A stretch of DNA of 64,000 bases from Aquimarina sp. AU58 (GTDB lineage Bacteria > Bacteroidota > Bacteroidia > Flavobacteriales > Flavobacteriaceae): contig NZ_OMPD01000014.1 in NCBI RefSeq assembly GCF_900312745.1, forward strand, positions 372,001-436,000, given 5' to 3'. Under the pieces are notes generated by a model, which saw only the letters and a list, made by a program, of their open reading frames with translations, was not told where the DNA came from and ran no database searches. The position numbers were made by a program, and so were the translations under genes. The stretch's first letter is position 1, and each line of letters begins with the position of its first letter. This document shows positions 1 through 6,791 of the stretch, in pieces.

Positions 1-1534
1 TAGAATTGGGACAGGTTCCCGTAGTTGTATAGGTTATAGTGTGAGATCCTGTTGTGCTGGCGGCAATATCGATTGTTCCGGTATTAGGATCAATGCTTAA
101 TCCTATTGTACTAGAGAATACACCACCAGTCAATCCCGAAATCGAAGGTGTAGGATTAGTATCTCCTTTGCAATAATTACTTGAGCTATAGTTAAAACTT
201 GGATCATCGATGGCGTTAACTACAATAGTAATCGTCGTACAGGTAGCTGTTGTCTCGTCAATGCAAGAGATACCATCATCTTCTCCTCTGATATAATAAG
301 TGGTGCTTGGTGCGGTGGGGGTGACCTCAAAGGTCGATGTATTAGTCTTTGTTGTGCCTATAAGAGTACCTCCGCAAGAATCAGTATATATCGACCATGT
401 AGAGGCGATATTAAGATTACCGGTAATAGTTATGGTAGAGGTTTCTCCTTCACAAGTAACAGGTGTTGCTGTAATAGTTGATATGGTTGGTGGTATACAT
501 ACAGGAACTTGTCTAAACCAGGCAAATCTAGGGGCATTAAAATTTGCTAAAATAGCATCTTTTAAACCATCTCCATTTACATCGCCAAAATCAACAGTAG
601 GAAAATCTCCTATATCGGCATTAGTTAATTCTCCATCCATAGTCTTTTGAGAAGTCGAGAAATGAGGATTTGTAGCTGTTCCAGTGTTTTCTATCCACCT
701 CACGAAACCTGTGTCAATCATAAAATACATATCATAATCCCCATCTTTGTCAAAATCTTCAAATACAGGTATGGGTACATCCATATTAGTATATGCACTT
801 TCATCATCCCAGGGGCTATCCGCTTCAGATTGTAATTCAAAATTAGGATTTTCTTTGGTGCCTATATTTTTATAGTATGTTAGCTTATCACCTCCCAATG
901 CTACTAAATCGAGATCTGTGTCATTATCAAGATCTACAAACCCTAAACCTGGAAATTCTGCGATATCTTGATCCAGAAGCCCAGGTAAACAATCTGGAGC
1001 ATATTCAAATACCGGTACTTCTTTAGTGCCAATATTCCTATAAAATCGAATATCATCATCTGTTAAGCCTTCATAATTATATTGAGATCCAATAAATAGA
1101 TCCAGATCTCCATCATCATCAATATCTGCCAATTGCGGTCTATTTTGATTTCTCGCAGAGCTACTGGCATGTATTTTTATAGTATCTAAAGTAGGTATTG
1201 ATGCCAGAACCCAATAGGGAGCTGTAGCTGTACCCGTATTTTCGAAGTAATGAATAGATCCTCTTTGGCTTCCGGAAATAAAATCAAGATCATTGTCATT
1301 GTCAAGATCTACCAGTATAGCAGAAGGAAGACGCCCATCTGAAGTAGGTATTTCTGTAGCTCCTCCCGGGCCATATAATCCAGCAGGTTCGGGTCCAGGA
1401 CGTGTAGAACCACTACCATCAGGATTAGAGAGAATTCTTCCTCCTCTAAACTCCCAGCTTATATAATCTGCTTGCGCAAGCATTAATTGATTCCCCAAAT
1501 GAAAAAGTAAACAAATAAGTAATAGTTTTTTCAT
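1..1534 (-). CDS. Secreted FG-GAP/VCBS-repeat protein with Ig-like repeats (partial, C-terminus beyond window)
   Basis: The reading frame starts with ATG at 1534 and stays open to the left edge: 511 complete codons without a stop. The N-terminus is a signal peptide (MKKLLLICLL..., likely cut after LAQ near residue 21). Five Asp-rich calcium-binding-type repeats follow, near residues 76-84, 137-147, 201-211, 260-270 and 318-326, each next to a phrase of the type 'FENTGT'; this is the FG-GAP/VCBS pattern. From about 350 the protein becomes Thr/Ser-rich with Cys-containing beta-sandwich repeats ('CEGETSTITITG', 'CKGDTNPTPSISGLTGG'), as in large flavobacterial surface proteins. Such proteins often end in a type IX secretion C-terminal domain, but that end lies outside the window. 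Function as a surface or adhesion protein is inference. Confidence 0.85.
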   Translation of the reverse strand, partial: MKKLLLICLLFHLGNQLMLAQADYISWEFRGGRILSNPDGSGSTRPGPEPAGLYGPGGATEIPTSDGRLPSAILVDLDNDNDLDFISGSQRGSIHYFENTGTATAPYWVLASIPTLDTIKIHASSSARNQNRPQLADIDDDGDLDLFIGSQYNYEGLTDDDIRFYRNIGTKEVPVFEYAPDCLPGLLDQDIAEFPGLGFVDLDNDTDLDLVALGGDKLTYYKNIGTKENPNFELQSEADSPWDDESAYTNMDVPIPVFEDFDKDGDYDMYFMIDTGFVRWIENTGTATNPHFSTSQKTMDGELTNADIGDFPTVDFGDVNGDGLKDAILANFNAPRFAWFRQVPVCIPPTISTITATPVTCEGETSTITITGNLNIASTWSIYTDSCGGTLIGTTKTNTSTFEVTPTAPSTTYYIRGEDDGISCIDETTATCTTITIVVNAIDDPSFNYSSSNYCKGDTNPTPSISGLTGGVFSSTIGLSIDPNTGTIDIAASTTGSHTITYTTTGTCPNS

Positions 1535-1587
1535 AACTATAGTTTTAAATAGTTGATCTCTAAATCTTATAATACACATCATTATGA

Positions 1588-1606
1588 TATATACTTTTTG
1601 TATATA
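1588..1606. repeat. Short inverted repeat, possible operator
   Basis: TATATAC and GTATATA form a perfect 7-bp inverted repeat around TTTTT. It lies in the presumed leader of the FG-GAP protein gene. It could be a protein-binding site or a weak hairpin; AT-rich repeats of this size also arise by chance. Confidence 0.3.
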
Positions 1607-1788
1607 CCATAGTCAATTAATAATTTTAAATGGCAGCACATCTCTGCAAACCAATTATGGAGATAATAGGGGCAATTTAATTTAGAGACATTTTATGTTC
1701 TCTCGGTCTGTGGTTTTAAGAAGTACTGTATTACCATTACCAAGAGGGGGGAAAGTAAGTAATTTTATATGTATAATACAGTTGAGTG

Positions 1789-1819
1789 CAAAATTAGTAA
1801 TTTAGTTTTTCTTTAACAA
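1789..1819 (-). promoter_or_regulatory. Flavobacterial-type promoter for the FG-GAP protein gene
   Basis: On the minus strand TTG (1819-1817) is followed after 20 nt by TAATTTTG (1796-1789). This matches the Bacteroidota TTG-N17..23-TANNTTTG promoter exactly. It lies about 255 nt upstream of the start at 1534. Confidence 0.55.
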
Positions 1820-1980
1820 GATAATATTATGTTAATACCCTGTTTTATATTTTTGTATTAACCAAAAAAGCAGGAATCGGTTGTTTTTTCGAGCTTCAAA
1901 AACGATTTTTGAAATAATAAATTAAATCCTGAGAAGATTGCTTTTTTAATAATACTCTAGTTTATATTCGTGAGTACTTT

Positions 1981-3288
1981 TTAATCAAACGCCCATACCT
2001 GATTCGTTTGACTATTAATAACCCTAGATCTAGCACCTCCTACAATGTATAGTTTATCCAGATGATTTATAGCTTGAGTATTAAATATATGTTTAAAAGG
2101 GGTGTTATTTGTTGCATTTTTCCAAAAGATTCCATCCCTTGAGAACCACATGTCATACAACCTTTCGGAATTTGTAGACTCACCGCCAATAATCCACATT
2201 TTGTAATCATAAATAACCGTTGCATGTTTCCACCGAGGTTTATAACCAGGATTTTTGGTAACTAATTCCCACTTGATACCATCAGTACTGTTCCATACTT
2301 CATTATCATTTGTTAAGCCTTTCTGTCCTCCTATTAACCAAATTTTATCTTTATAAACTAGGAAATCAGAATGGCTAATTTTGGTACTAAATTGTGGTGA
2401 ATCTTGTTGTAAAACCCAATTCATTGTATCTGAGCTATTCCAAATTTTCACTTCTCGATACCCATTATGAATAACCCATAATTTATCTTGAAATACCAGA
2501 GGGGTAATATCATTACCATAAAGACCAATATTCGGAGTAATTAAATTCCAATTTACACCATCTTTAGTCGACCAAAATTGAATTACGTTTCTTATACCAT
2601 TAACTTCAAATTTTCCTATTACAATCAATTTATTTCGAAAAACTATAGCTTGTATGCTTATAGAATTATTAAAAGGAATACGAGTCGTTACCTTATTCCA
2701 GTATTCACCATCTGTTGAAGTCCAAATATCACAAGGTTGTTCAAGAAAATTTTCTTCACGACGAATTATGTCTCCACCAATGATCCACAGTTTATTATCA
2801 AATTTAATTAGTTTATGCCTATTTCTTGCAGGAAATTCACCTGGAGAATTAATGTAATTAATGTTGGTTTTAAGGTTTCGAGTTGTAAAAAAATAAATAT
2901 TACTATCGGTTATTCCTCCTTTTTTATCTTTTGCTGTGACTTTCCAAAATACTTTTGTGTATATAGGCAGTAAAGGTAGTTTTACTTCATTTTTTGTTAG
3001 TTCGAAAGCAATTGGTATTGTTGGGAAATTATTAGAATCTTCACTAAGGTATACATCATAATATATTTTATCTCCATCAGGATCAATCGCTTGTTCCCAA
3101 ACTAGTACAGGAGTTCTTTCTATATTCAATGATTTGTTTTTTACACTAACTAATTTAAAAGGATTTGGGGCTTTGTTATTAGGATCATTATTTTGATTTT
3201 TTTTTATGCAGGAACTACTACTAAATAAAATGCTAATAATTGCTATTTTAATGTAATAGAACTTTAATTTTAATATAATGGTTTTCAT
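1981..3288 (-). CDS. Kelch-like beta-propeller lipoprotein with fibronectin-like N-domain
   Basis: 435 aa from ATG at 3288. An in-frame ATG 16 codons upstream exists, but the 3288 start puts the signal peptide at the N-terminus and fits a promoter 30 nt upstream. The signal ends in a lipobox (ILFSSSSC, Cys27), so an outer-membrane or surface lipoprotein is likely. Residues about 45-135 look like a fibronectin-III-type domain ('TPVLVWEQAIDPDGDKIYYDVYLS'). The rest is a series of kelch-like blades of the type 'DKLWIIGG...DIWTSTDGxxW', about 50 aa each, suggesting a six- or seven-bladed propeller like galactose oxidase. No catalytic residues were identified. Ligand binding is inferred; the substrate is unknown. 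Confidence 0.85.
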   Translation of the reverse strand: MKTIILKLKFYYIKIAIISILFSSSSCIKKNQNNDPNNKAPNPFKLVSVKNKSLNIERTPVLVWEQAIDPDGDKIYYDVYLSEDSNNFPTIPIAFELTKNEVKLPLLPIYTKVFWKVTAKDKKGGITDSNIYFFTTRNLKTNINYINSPGEFPARNRHKLIKFDNKLWIIGGDIIRREENFLEQPCDIWTSTDGEYWNKVTTRIPFNNSISIQAIVFRNKLIVIGKFEVNGIRNVIQFWSTKDGVNWNLITPNIGLYGNDITPLVFQDKLWVIHNGYREVKIWNSSDTMNWVLQQDSPQFSTKISHSDFLVYKDKIWLIGGQKGLTNDNEVWNSTDGIKWELVTKNPGYKPRWKHATVIYDYKMWIIGGESTNSERLYDMWFSRDGIFWKNATNNTPFKHIFNTQAINHLDKLYIVGGARSRVINSQTNQVWAFD

Positions 3289-3317
3289 AGTTGCGTGCAA
3301 TTTAAAATATACTCTGT

Positions 3318-3350
3318 GAAAATTAACCGAAAACAATTTTGAGAACTCAA
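3318..3350 (-). promoter_or_regulatory. Promoter of the kelch-like lipoprotein gene
   Basis: On the minus strand TTG (3350-3348), 22 nt, then TAATTTTC (3325-3318), one mismatch from TANNTTTG. It lies 30 nt upstream of the start codon at 3288 and supports that start over the upstream ATG. Confidence 0.5.
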
Positions 3351-3543
3351 TTAACTAGAAAGTATAATAAGACTTGTGAGGTTTTATAAAATTGATAAAT
3401 AAATTTTCTTAAATCAAGAGGGGTTTACCCCTTTTTTAGGTAATACTCTATATTTTATCTTACAAAAATAATCAGAATCAAATTGCTTTATGCTTTACAA
3501 GACTAGGAAAAGTAAGCATAGCTTATTTATTATATAAACACAA

Positions 3544-3571
3544 AAAAGTCCAACATTTCTGCTGGACTTTT
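3544..3571 (-). terminator. Terminator downstream of tRNA-Asn
   Basis: A perfect 9-bp stem, AAAAGTCCA (3544-3552) against TGGACTTTT (3563-3571), with a 10-nt loop. On the minus strand it directly follows the tRNA and runs into a T-tract. Confidence 0.7.
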
Positions 3572-3572
3572 G

Positions 3573-3646
3573 CTCCCCCTCTTGGGCTCGAACCAAGGAC
3601 CCTTTGATTAACAGTCAAATGCTCTAACCAACTGAGCTAAGGAGGA
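3573..3646 (-). tRNA. tRNA-Asn (anticodon GTT)
   Basis: 74 nt on the minus strand. The acceptor stem TCCTCCT pairs with AGGGGGA (one T-G pair), and the discriminator base is G. The D-arm contains AGCTCAGTTGGTTAGAGC. The anticodon stem-loop is TTTGA-CTGTTAA-TCAAA with anticodon GTT, and the T-arm contains GGTTCGAGCC. CCA is not encoded, as usual in this phylum. Confidence 0.95.
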
Positions 3647-3657
3647 ATTTATTTTTG

Positions 3658-3665
3658 CAAATATA
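3658..3665 (-). promoter_or_regulatory. -7 box of the tRNA-Asn promoter
   Basis: TATATTTG on the minus strand matches TANNTTTG and lies 12 nt upstream of the mature 5' end. A TTG occurs 25 nt upstream, slightly more than the usual spacing, next to a second TATATTTG. Confidence 0.5.
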
Positions 3666-3794
3666 GAATGTTTTTCTCTTTTTGCGAGTGCAAATATATA
3701 CTATTTTTTATATCTCAAAAAGATTTTTTTGATTTTTTCAGGTTATTTATTCAGTATTTGGCAAATATTATTTCGTTTATTAATGCTTGTTTTA

Positions 3795-3834
3795 TTAAAA
3801 ACCTCAACTATATGTTTGTAGTTGAGGTTTTTAA
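3795..3834 (-). terminator. Strong bidirectional-type hairpin downstream of the small peptide gene
   Basis: A 16-bp perfect stem, TTAAAAACCTCAACTA (3795-3810) with TAGTTGAGGTTTTTAA (3819-3834), and an 8-nt loop. On the minus strand it lies 58 nt after the stop of the double-glycine peptide gene and has U-rich flanks on both sides. A smaller hairpin (AATAAGAA/TTCTTATT, 3849-3870) lies between. Confidence 0.65.
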
Positions 3835-3892
3835 CGCGATTTTTGTTAAATAAGAAACTTACTTCTTATTTTTTATCCCAGATAAGAATCGT

Positions 3893-4060
3893 TTAAAATA
3901 AAATAGGCTCTCCTTCTGGAAATGGTTTAGGAAATTGAGGGAAAAATGGAGGAATACATCCACCACCAGTTCCATCATCATATACATTTGTAGAATGTGG
4001 CTCAGTACCACCATTAATACGTTTCGCTTCTAAACTTGTTAATTCGATTAGGTTTTTCAT
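3893..4060 (-). CDS. Short double-glycine-leader peptide (bacteriocin-type precursor)
   Basis: 55 aa. The N-terminal 18 residues (MKNLIELTSLEAKRINGG) form a classical leader ending in Gly-Gly, the recognition site of peptidase-containing ABC exporters. The predicted mature part is about 37 aa, rich in Gly, Pro and Phe, with a single Cys ('TGGGCIPPFFPQFPKPF'). It has its own terminator, and a hairpin separates it from rseP, so it is a separate transcription unit. No exporter lies nearby. It may be a secreted bacteriocin, a signal peptide or a modified peptide; the leader is seen, the role is inference. The same leader type recurs at 22857-23021. Confidence 0.7.
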   Translation of the reverse strand: MKNLIELTSLEAKRINGGTEPHSTNVYDDGTGGGCIPPFFPQFPKPFPEGEPILF

Positions 4061-4136
4061 TTTTTAATTGATTTAATGATACATTATTTTTAAGCTATCT
4101 TTTGATCGATAACTGATGTAAAACTAATATGCATTG

Positions 4137-4153
4137 GTCTCAAATTGTGAGAC
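4137..4153. repeat. Inverted repeat upstream of the double-glycine peptide gene
   Basis: GTCTCA (4137-4142) and TGAGAC (4148-4153) form a perfect 6-bp inverted repeat with a 5-nt spacer, 77 nt before the peptide start codon. It could be an operator; evidence is limited to symmetry and position. Confidence 0.3.
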
Positions 4154-4202
4154 GCTATCTAAAAAATGAAAGAAACTGTTTACATTAGGGGGTAAAAAAA
4201 TT

Positions 4203-4237
4203 AAGTCAATAAACCACTGGATCTGGTTTATTGACTT
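4203..4237 (-). terminator. Terminator of rseP
   Basis: A 14-bp perfect stem, AAGTCAATAAACCA (4203-4216) with TGGTTTATTGACTT (4224-4237), and a 7-nt loop. On the minus strand it is followed by AATTTTTTTA, 54 nt after the rseP stop codon. Confidence 0.75.
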
Positions 4238-4290
4238 GATTTTTATCTCTTGTTAGAAGGGTTTGAAGCCTCCATTTATCTTAAGTTTTA

Positions 4291-5607
4291 CTATTTATCA
4301 AAAATTGCCCGGTAAATATCATTACCGTTAGCAAATAGCAATAGAGCGATAAGAAGAATAAAGCCAGCAAGTTGTGCATACTCCATAAACTTATCATTGG
4401 GTTTTCTACCTGCAATAATTTCGTATAATAAAAACATTACATGGCCACCATCTAATGCCGGGATAGGAAGGATATTCATAAATGCCAAAATAATTGAAAT
4501 AAAGGCTGTGGTTCCCCAAAAAGCTCTCCAATTCCAGGCATCGGGGAAAAGATTTCCGATCGCACCAAATCCACCTACCTGACTAGCTCCTTTTTTAGTA
4601 AATACATATTTAAACTGTGCTATATAATCATGTAAAGTCCAATATCCAAAATCAAAACCTTTGGTAATACTTTCTCCGAAAGAATATTTTTTTTCCTGAA
4701 TCTTATAACCATTTTTAACTACAACACCAATTAACCCATCTTCGTTTGGAGTTATCGAAGTAGAATTGGTCTCATTGTTTCTTACATAATTTATAGCAAT
4801 AGGAGTGCCTTTACTTTCTTGAATTGTTTTTCTAAACTCATGCCAATATTGTATAGGTTTTCCGTTTACTTCAGTTATTTTATCTCCTTTTTTAAGTCCG
4901 GCTTTCTCAGCTATTTCAAGATATGTACTATCTATAATAGGTTTGTTTATAGGAGAAAAAGGTCGTAAAACCCCAGATTCAAACATGGTTGTTCCTATGT
5001 TTTCGGGAACTTGGATTGTTTCTTTATTTCCATTTTGATGTAAAACGCTAATGTTTTTAACATCACGCATAAACAAATAGTGATTGATTTGGGTTACATC
5101 TTCTAATGTCTTCCCATTTATTTCAAGAATTCGATCTCCGTCTTCAAATCCTAACTTTTTAAAAGAATCTTCTACCGCAAAACCGTTTGGCATATCATCA
5201 AAACCAACATAATTGGTTCCCCAGGTAAATATAATAGCCATATAGATTAAGAATCCAAGGATAATGTTTACCGTAACACCCCCTAGCATGATAATCAATC
5301 TTTGCCAGGCTGGTTTAGATCGAAACTCCCATGGTTGTGGCGGGCCAGCCATTTGTTCTTTATCCATACTCTCATCTATCATACCAGCGATTTTAACATA
5401 TCCTCCTAGAGGTAGCCAACCAATACCATAAACGGTTTCACCTATTTTTTTCTTAAATAGCGAGAATTTTATATCAAAAAACAAATAGAATTTTTCTACT
5501 CTTGTTTTAAATAATTTGGCAGGAATAAAGTGTCCTAATTCGTGTAATACGATCAGAATAGATAAACTTAATAGTAACTGTATTGCTTTTATAAAAAATG
5601 GACTCAT
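4291..5607 (-). CDS. rseP: RseP family site-2 zinc metalloprotease
   Basis: 438 aa, the usual length of RseP/YaeL. The family cleaves membrane-embedded segments of anti-sigma factors or leftover signal peptides in the inner membrane. The zinc site HELGH is at residues 22-26 in the first membrane helix. The second metal and substrate motif (NILPIPALDGGH) begins at 378, followed by a final helix. Two PDZ-like domains lie between, about residues 130-210 and 215-290 ('FEDGDRILEINGKTLEDV', 'AGLKKGDKITEVNGKPI'). It is transcribed alone, with a -7 box at 5634-5641 and a terminator at 4203-4237. The identification is firm; its substrate here is unknown. Confidence 0.95.
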   Translation of the reverse strand: MSPFFIKAIQLLLSLSILIVLHELGHFIPAKLFKTRVEKFYLFFDIKFSLFKKKIGETVYGIGWLPLGGYVKIAGMIDESMDKEQMAGPPQPWEFRSKPAWQRLIIMLGGVTVNIILGFLIYMAIIFTWGTNYVGFDDMPNGFAVEDSFKKLGFEDGDRILEINGKTLEDVTQINHYLFMRDVKNISVLHQNGNKETIQVPENIGTTMFESGVLRPFSPINKPIIDSTYLEIAEKAGLKKGDKITEVNGKPIQYWHEFRKTIQESKGTPIAINYVRNNETNSTSITPNEDGLIGVVVKNGYKIQEKKYSFGESITKGFDFGYWTLHDYIAQFKYVFTKKGASQVGGFGAIGNLFPDAWNWRAFWGTTAFISIILAFMNILPIPALDGGHVMFLLYEIIAGRKPNDKFMEYAQLAGFILLIALLLFANGNDIYRAIFDK

Positions 5608-5633
5608 AAGTCATTGTTCAAAATTAAATCACG

Positions 5634-5641
5634 CAAAAGTA
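5634..5641 (-). promoter_or_regulatory. -7 box of the rseP promoter
   Basis: TACTTTTG on the minus strand matches TANNTTTG, 27 nt upstream of the start codon. No clear TTG is seen at the expected -33 position. Confidence 0.4.
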
Positions 5642-5738
5642 ACCTTTTAGAAGAGTATATGAAAAAAAACTACCATACAGTTCGGTAGATTTAGGATTTT
5701 TTTAATGAAAATGACCTTTTTATAAGTGATAATCCTTG

Positions 5739-5746
5739 TAATTTTG
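5739..5746 (+). promoter_or_regulatory. -7 box of the SCO1 gene promoter
   Basis: TAATTTTG matches TANNTTTG, 19 nt before the start codon at 5765. A T-run occupies the -33 region in place of TTG. It is divergent from the rseP promoter about 100 bp away. Confidence 0.4.
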
Positions 5747-5764
5747 CAGGAATAATAAGTCACT

Positions 5765-6436
5765 ATGCTTCAGTTTTTTTCTAAATATAAATTTTTTGCA
5801 ATTGTACTTTTTGTATTATCTGCAATTATTATTTCCATAATATATTCAATTCTTAAACCCAATCGAGTTTTACCAGTGTATGAACCTGATATGGTGAATA
5901 CAGAATTGGTAGATAGTACAGTGCAGTATATTCGCAAATATCATAAAATTCCGGATTTTAAACTAACCAATCAAAATGGAGAAGAAGTAACCCAGAAAAA
6001 TTATGAGGATAAGATTTATGTGGCAGACTTTTTCTTTACCACTTGCCAAACAATTTGTCCTATTATGACAGGGCATATGAAGGAGGTACAGGAACGCTTA
6101 AGAGATGATGGCGATGTGCTTTTGCTCTCGCATTCTGTAACTCCAACAATAGATAGTGTTGCGAGGTTAAAAAAATATGCTATCGAAAAAGGAGTGGATG
6201 ATGCCAAATGGAACTTGGTTACCGGAGATAAAAAACAAATCTATGATTTGGCGCGTAAATCCTATTTGGCAGCAAAATCTGATGGAGATGGTGGGCCATA
6301 TGATATGGTACATACCGAAAACTTTATTCTTGTAGATAAAAAGAAGCGTATTCGAGGATTTTATGATGGGACCAATCCAGAAGATATTGATCGGTTGATA
6401 GAAGATATTGCTATTTTAAAGAATGAAGGTAAATAA
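5765..6436 (+). CDS. SCO1/SenC family copper-binding thioredoxin-fold protein
   Basis: 223 aa with one N-terminal membrane anchor (residues about 9-31) and a periplasmic thioredoxin-like domain. The copper and redox motif is Cys94-x3-Cys98 in 'FFTTCQTICP'. The third metal ligand is His183 in 'DMVHTENF'. SCO proteins deliver copper to, or reduce, the CuA centre of cytochrome c oxidase; this is known for the family. It is a single gene between rseP (divergent) and feoA. No oxidase genes are in the window, so its precise partner is not shown. Confidence 0.92.
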   Translation: MLQFFSKYKFFAIVLFVLSAIIISIIYSILKPNRVLPVYEPDMVNTELVDSTVQYIRKYHKIPDFKLTNQNGEEVTQKNYEDKIYVADFFFTTCQTICPIMTGHMKEVQERLRDDGDVLLLSHSVTPTIDSVARLKKYAIEKGVDDAKWNLVTGDKKQIYDLARKSYLAAKSDGDGGPYDMVHTENFILVDKKKRIRGFYDGTNPEDIDRLIEDIAILKNEGK

Positions 6437-6512
6437 CCAAGAATTTCTCAGAGATATGGTTTTTATTACCCTTATTTTGAAACTTTGGCTTTTTCAATAC
6501 GATTTTTTACAC

Positions 6513-6520
6513 TATTTTTG
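6513..6520 (+). promoter_or_regulatory. -7 box of the feo operon promoter
   Basis: TATTTTTG matches TANNTTTG, 29 nt before the feoA start. A TTG lies 25 nt upstream, slightly more than usual. Iron-responsive control would be expected for feo, but I could not identify a Fur box. Confidence 0.4.
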
Positions 6521-6548
6521 CTTAGTTTAAAATTAATCTAAATAAACT

Positions 6549-6776
6549 TTGAAGACTACAATTGCTACACTTAAGAAAGGTCAGCGTGCTTTGATTAAGG
6601 AGATTACTTCAGATATTATTCCTCTAAAATTATTAGAAATGGGATGTTTACCAGGAAATGAGGTCGAATTACTTCAGACAGCTCCTTTTCAATGTCCAAT
6701 GTATCTTAATATAAATGGTAGCCATCTTGCCATCCGTAAAGAAATTGCAGCCCAAATTGAAGTTCAAATTATTTAA
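6549..6776 (+). CDS. feoA: FeoA ferrous iron transport accessory protein
   Basis: 75 aa SH3-like FeoA domain ('LKKGQRALIKEI... LLEMGCLPGNEVELLQTAPF'). FeoA is a small cytosolic protein that binds FeoB and supports iron uptake. No ATG is suitably placed; translation appears to begin at TTG (6549), which gives the normal family N-terminus. It is the first gene of the feoA-feoB-small-protein operon, 15 nt upstream of feoB. Confidence 0.92.
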   Translation: MKTTIATLKKGQRALIKEITSDIIPLKLLEMGCLPGNEVELLQTAPFQCPMYLNINGSHLAIRKEIAAQIEVQII

Positions 6777-6791
6777 ATAGCAATTCTTTTT

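Larger units (their letters stand above)
1535..1980. other. 446-bp intergenic stretch upstream of the FG-GAP protein
   Basis: No credible gene is visible. The stretch holds a good minus-strand promoter at 1789-1819 and, nearer the gene, a 7-bp inverted repeat (TATATAC, spacer TTTTT, GTATATA; 1588-1606) 54 bp before the start codon. The transcript of the leftmost gene would therefore carry a leader of about 250 nt. Confidence 0.6.

Noticed and set aside
300..650. 116-codon plus-strand frame at the left end
   Set aside because: Shadow of the long minus-strand FG-GAP frame, which has a signal peptide and repeats.
3668..3853. 61-codon plus-strand frame in the region after tRNA-Asn
   Set aside because: It contains both arms of the strong hairpin at 3795-3834 and has low-complexity Phe/Ile-rich content; no promoter or homology supports it.
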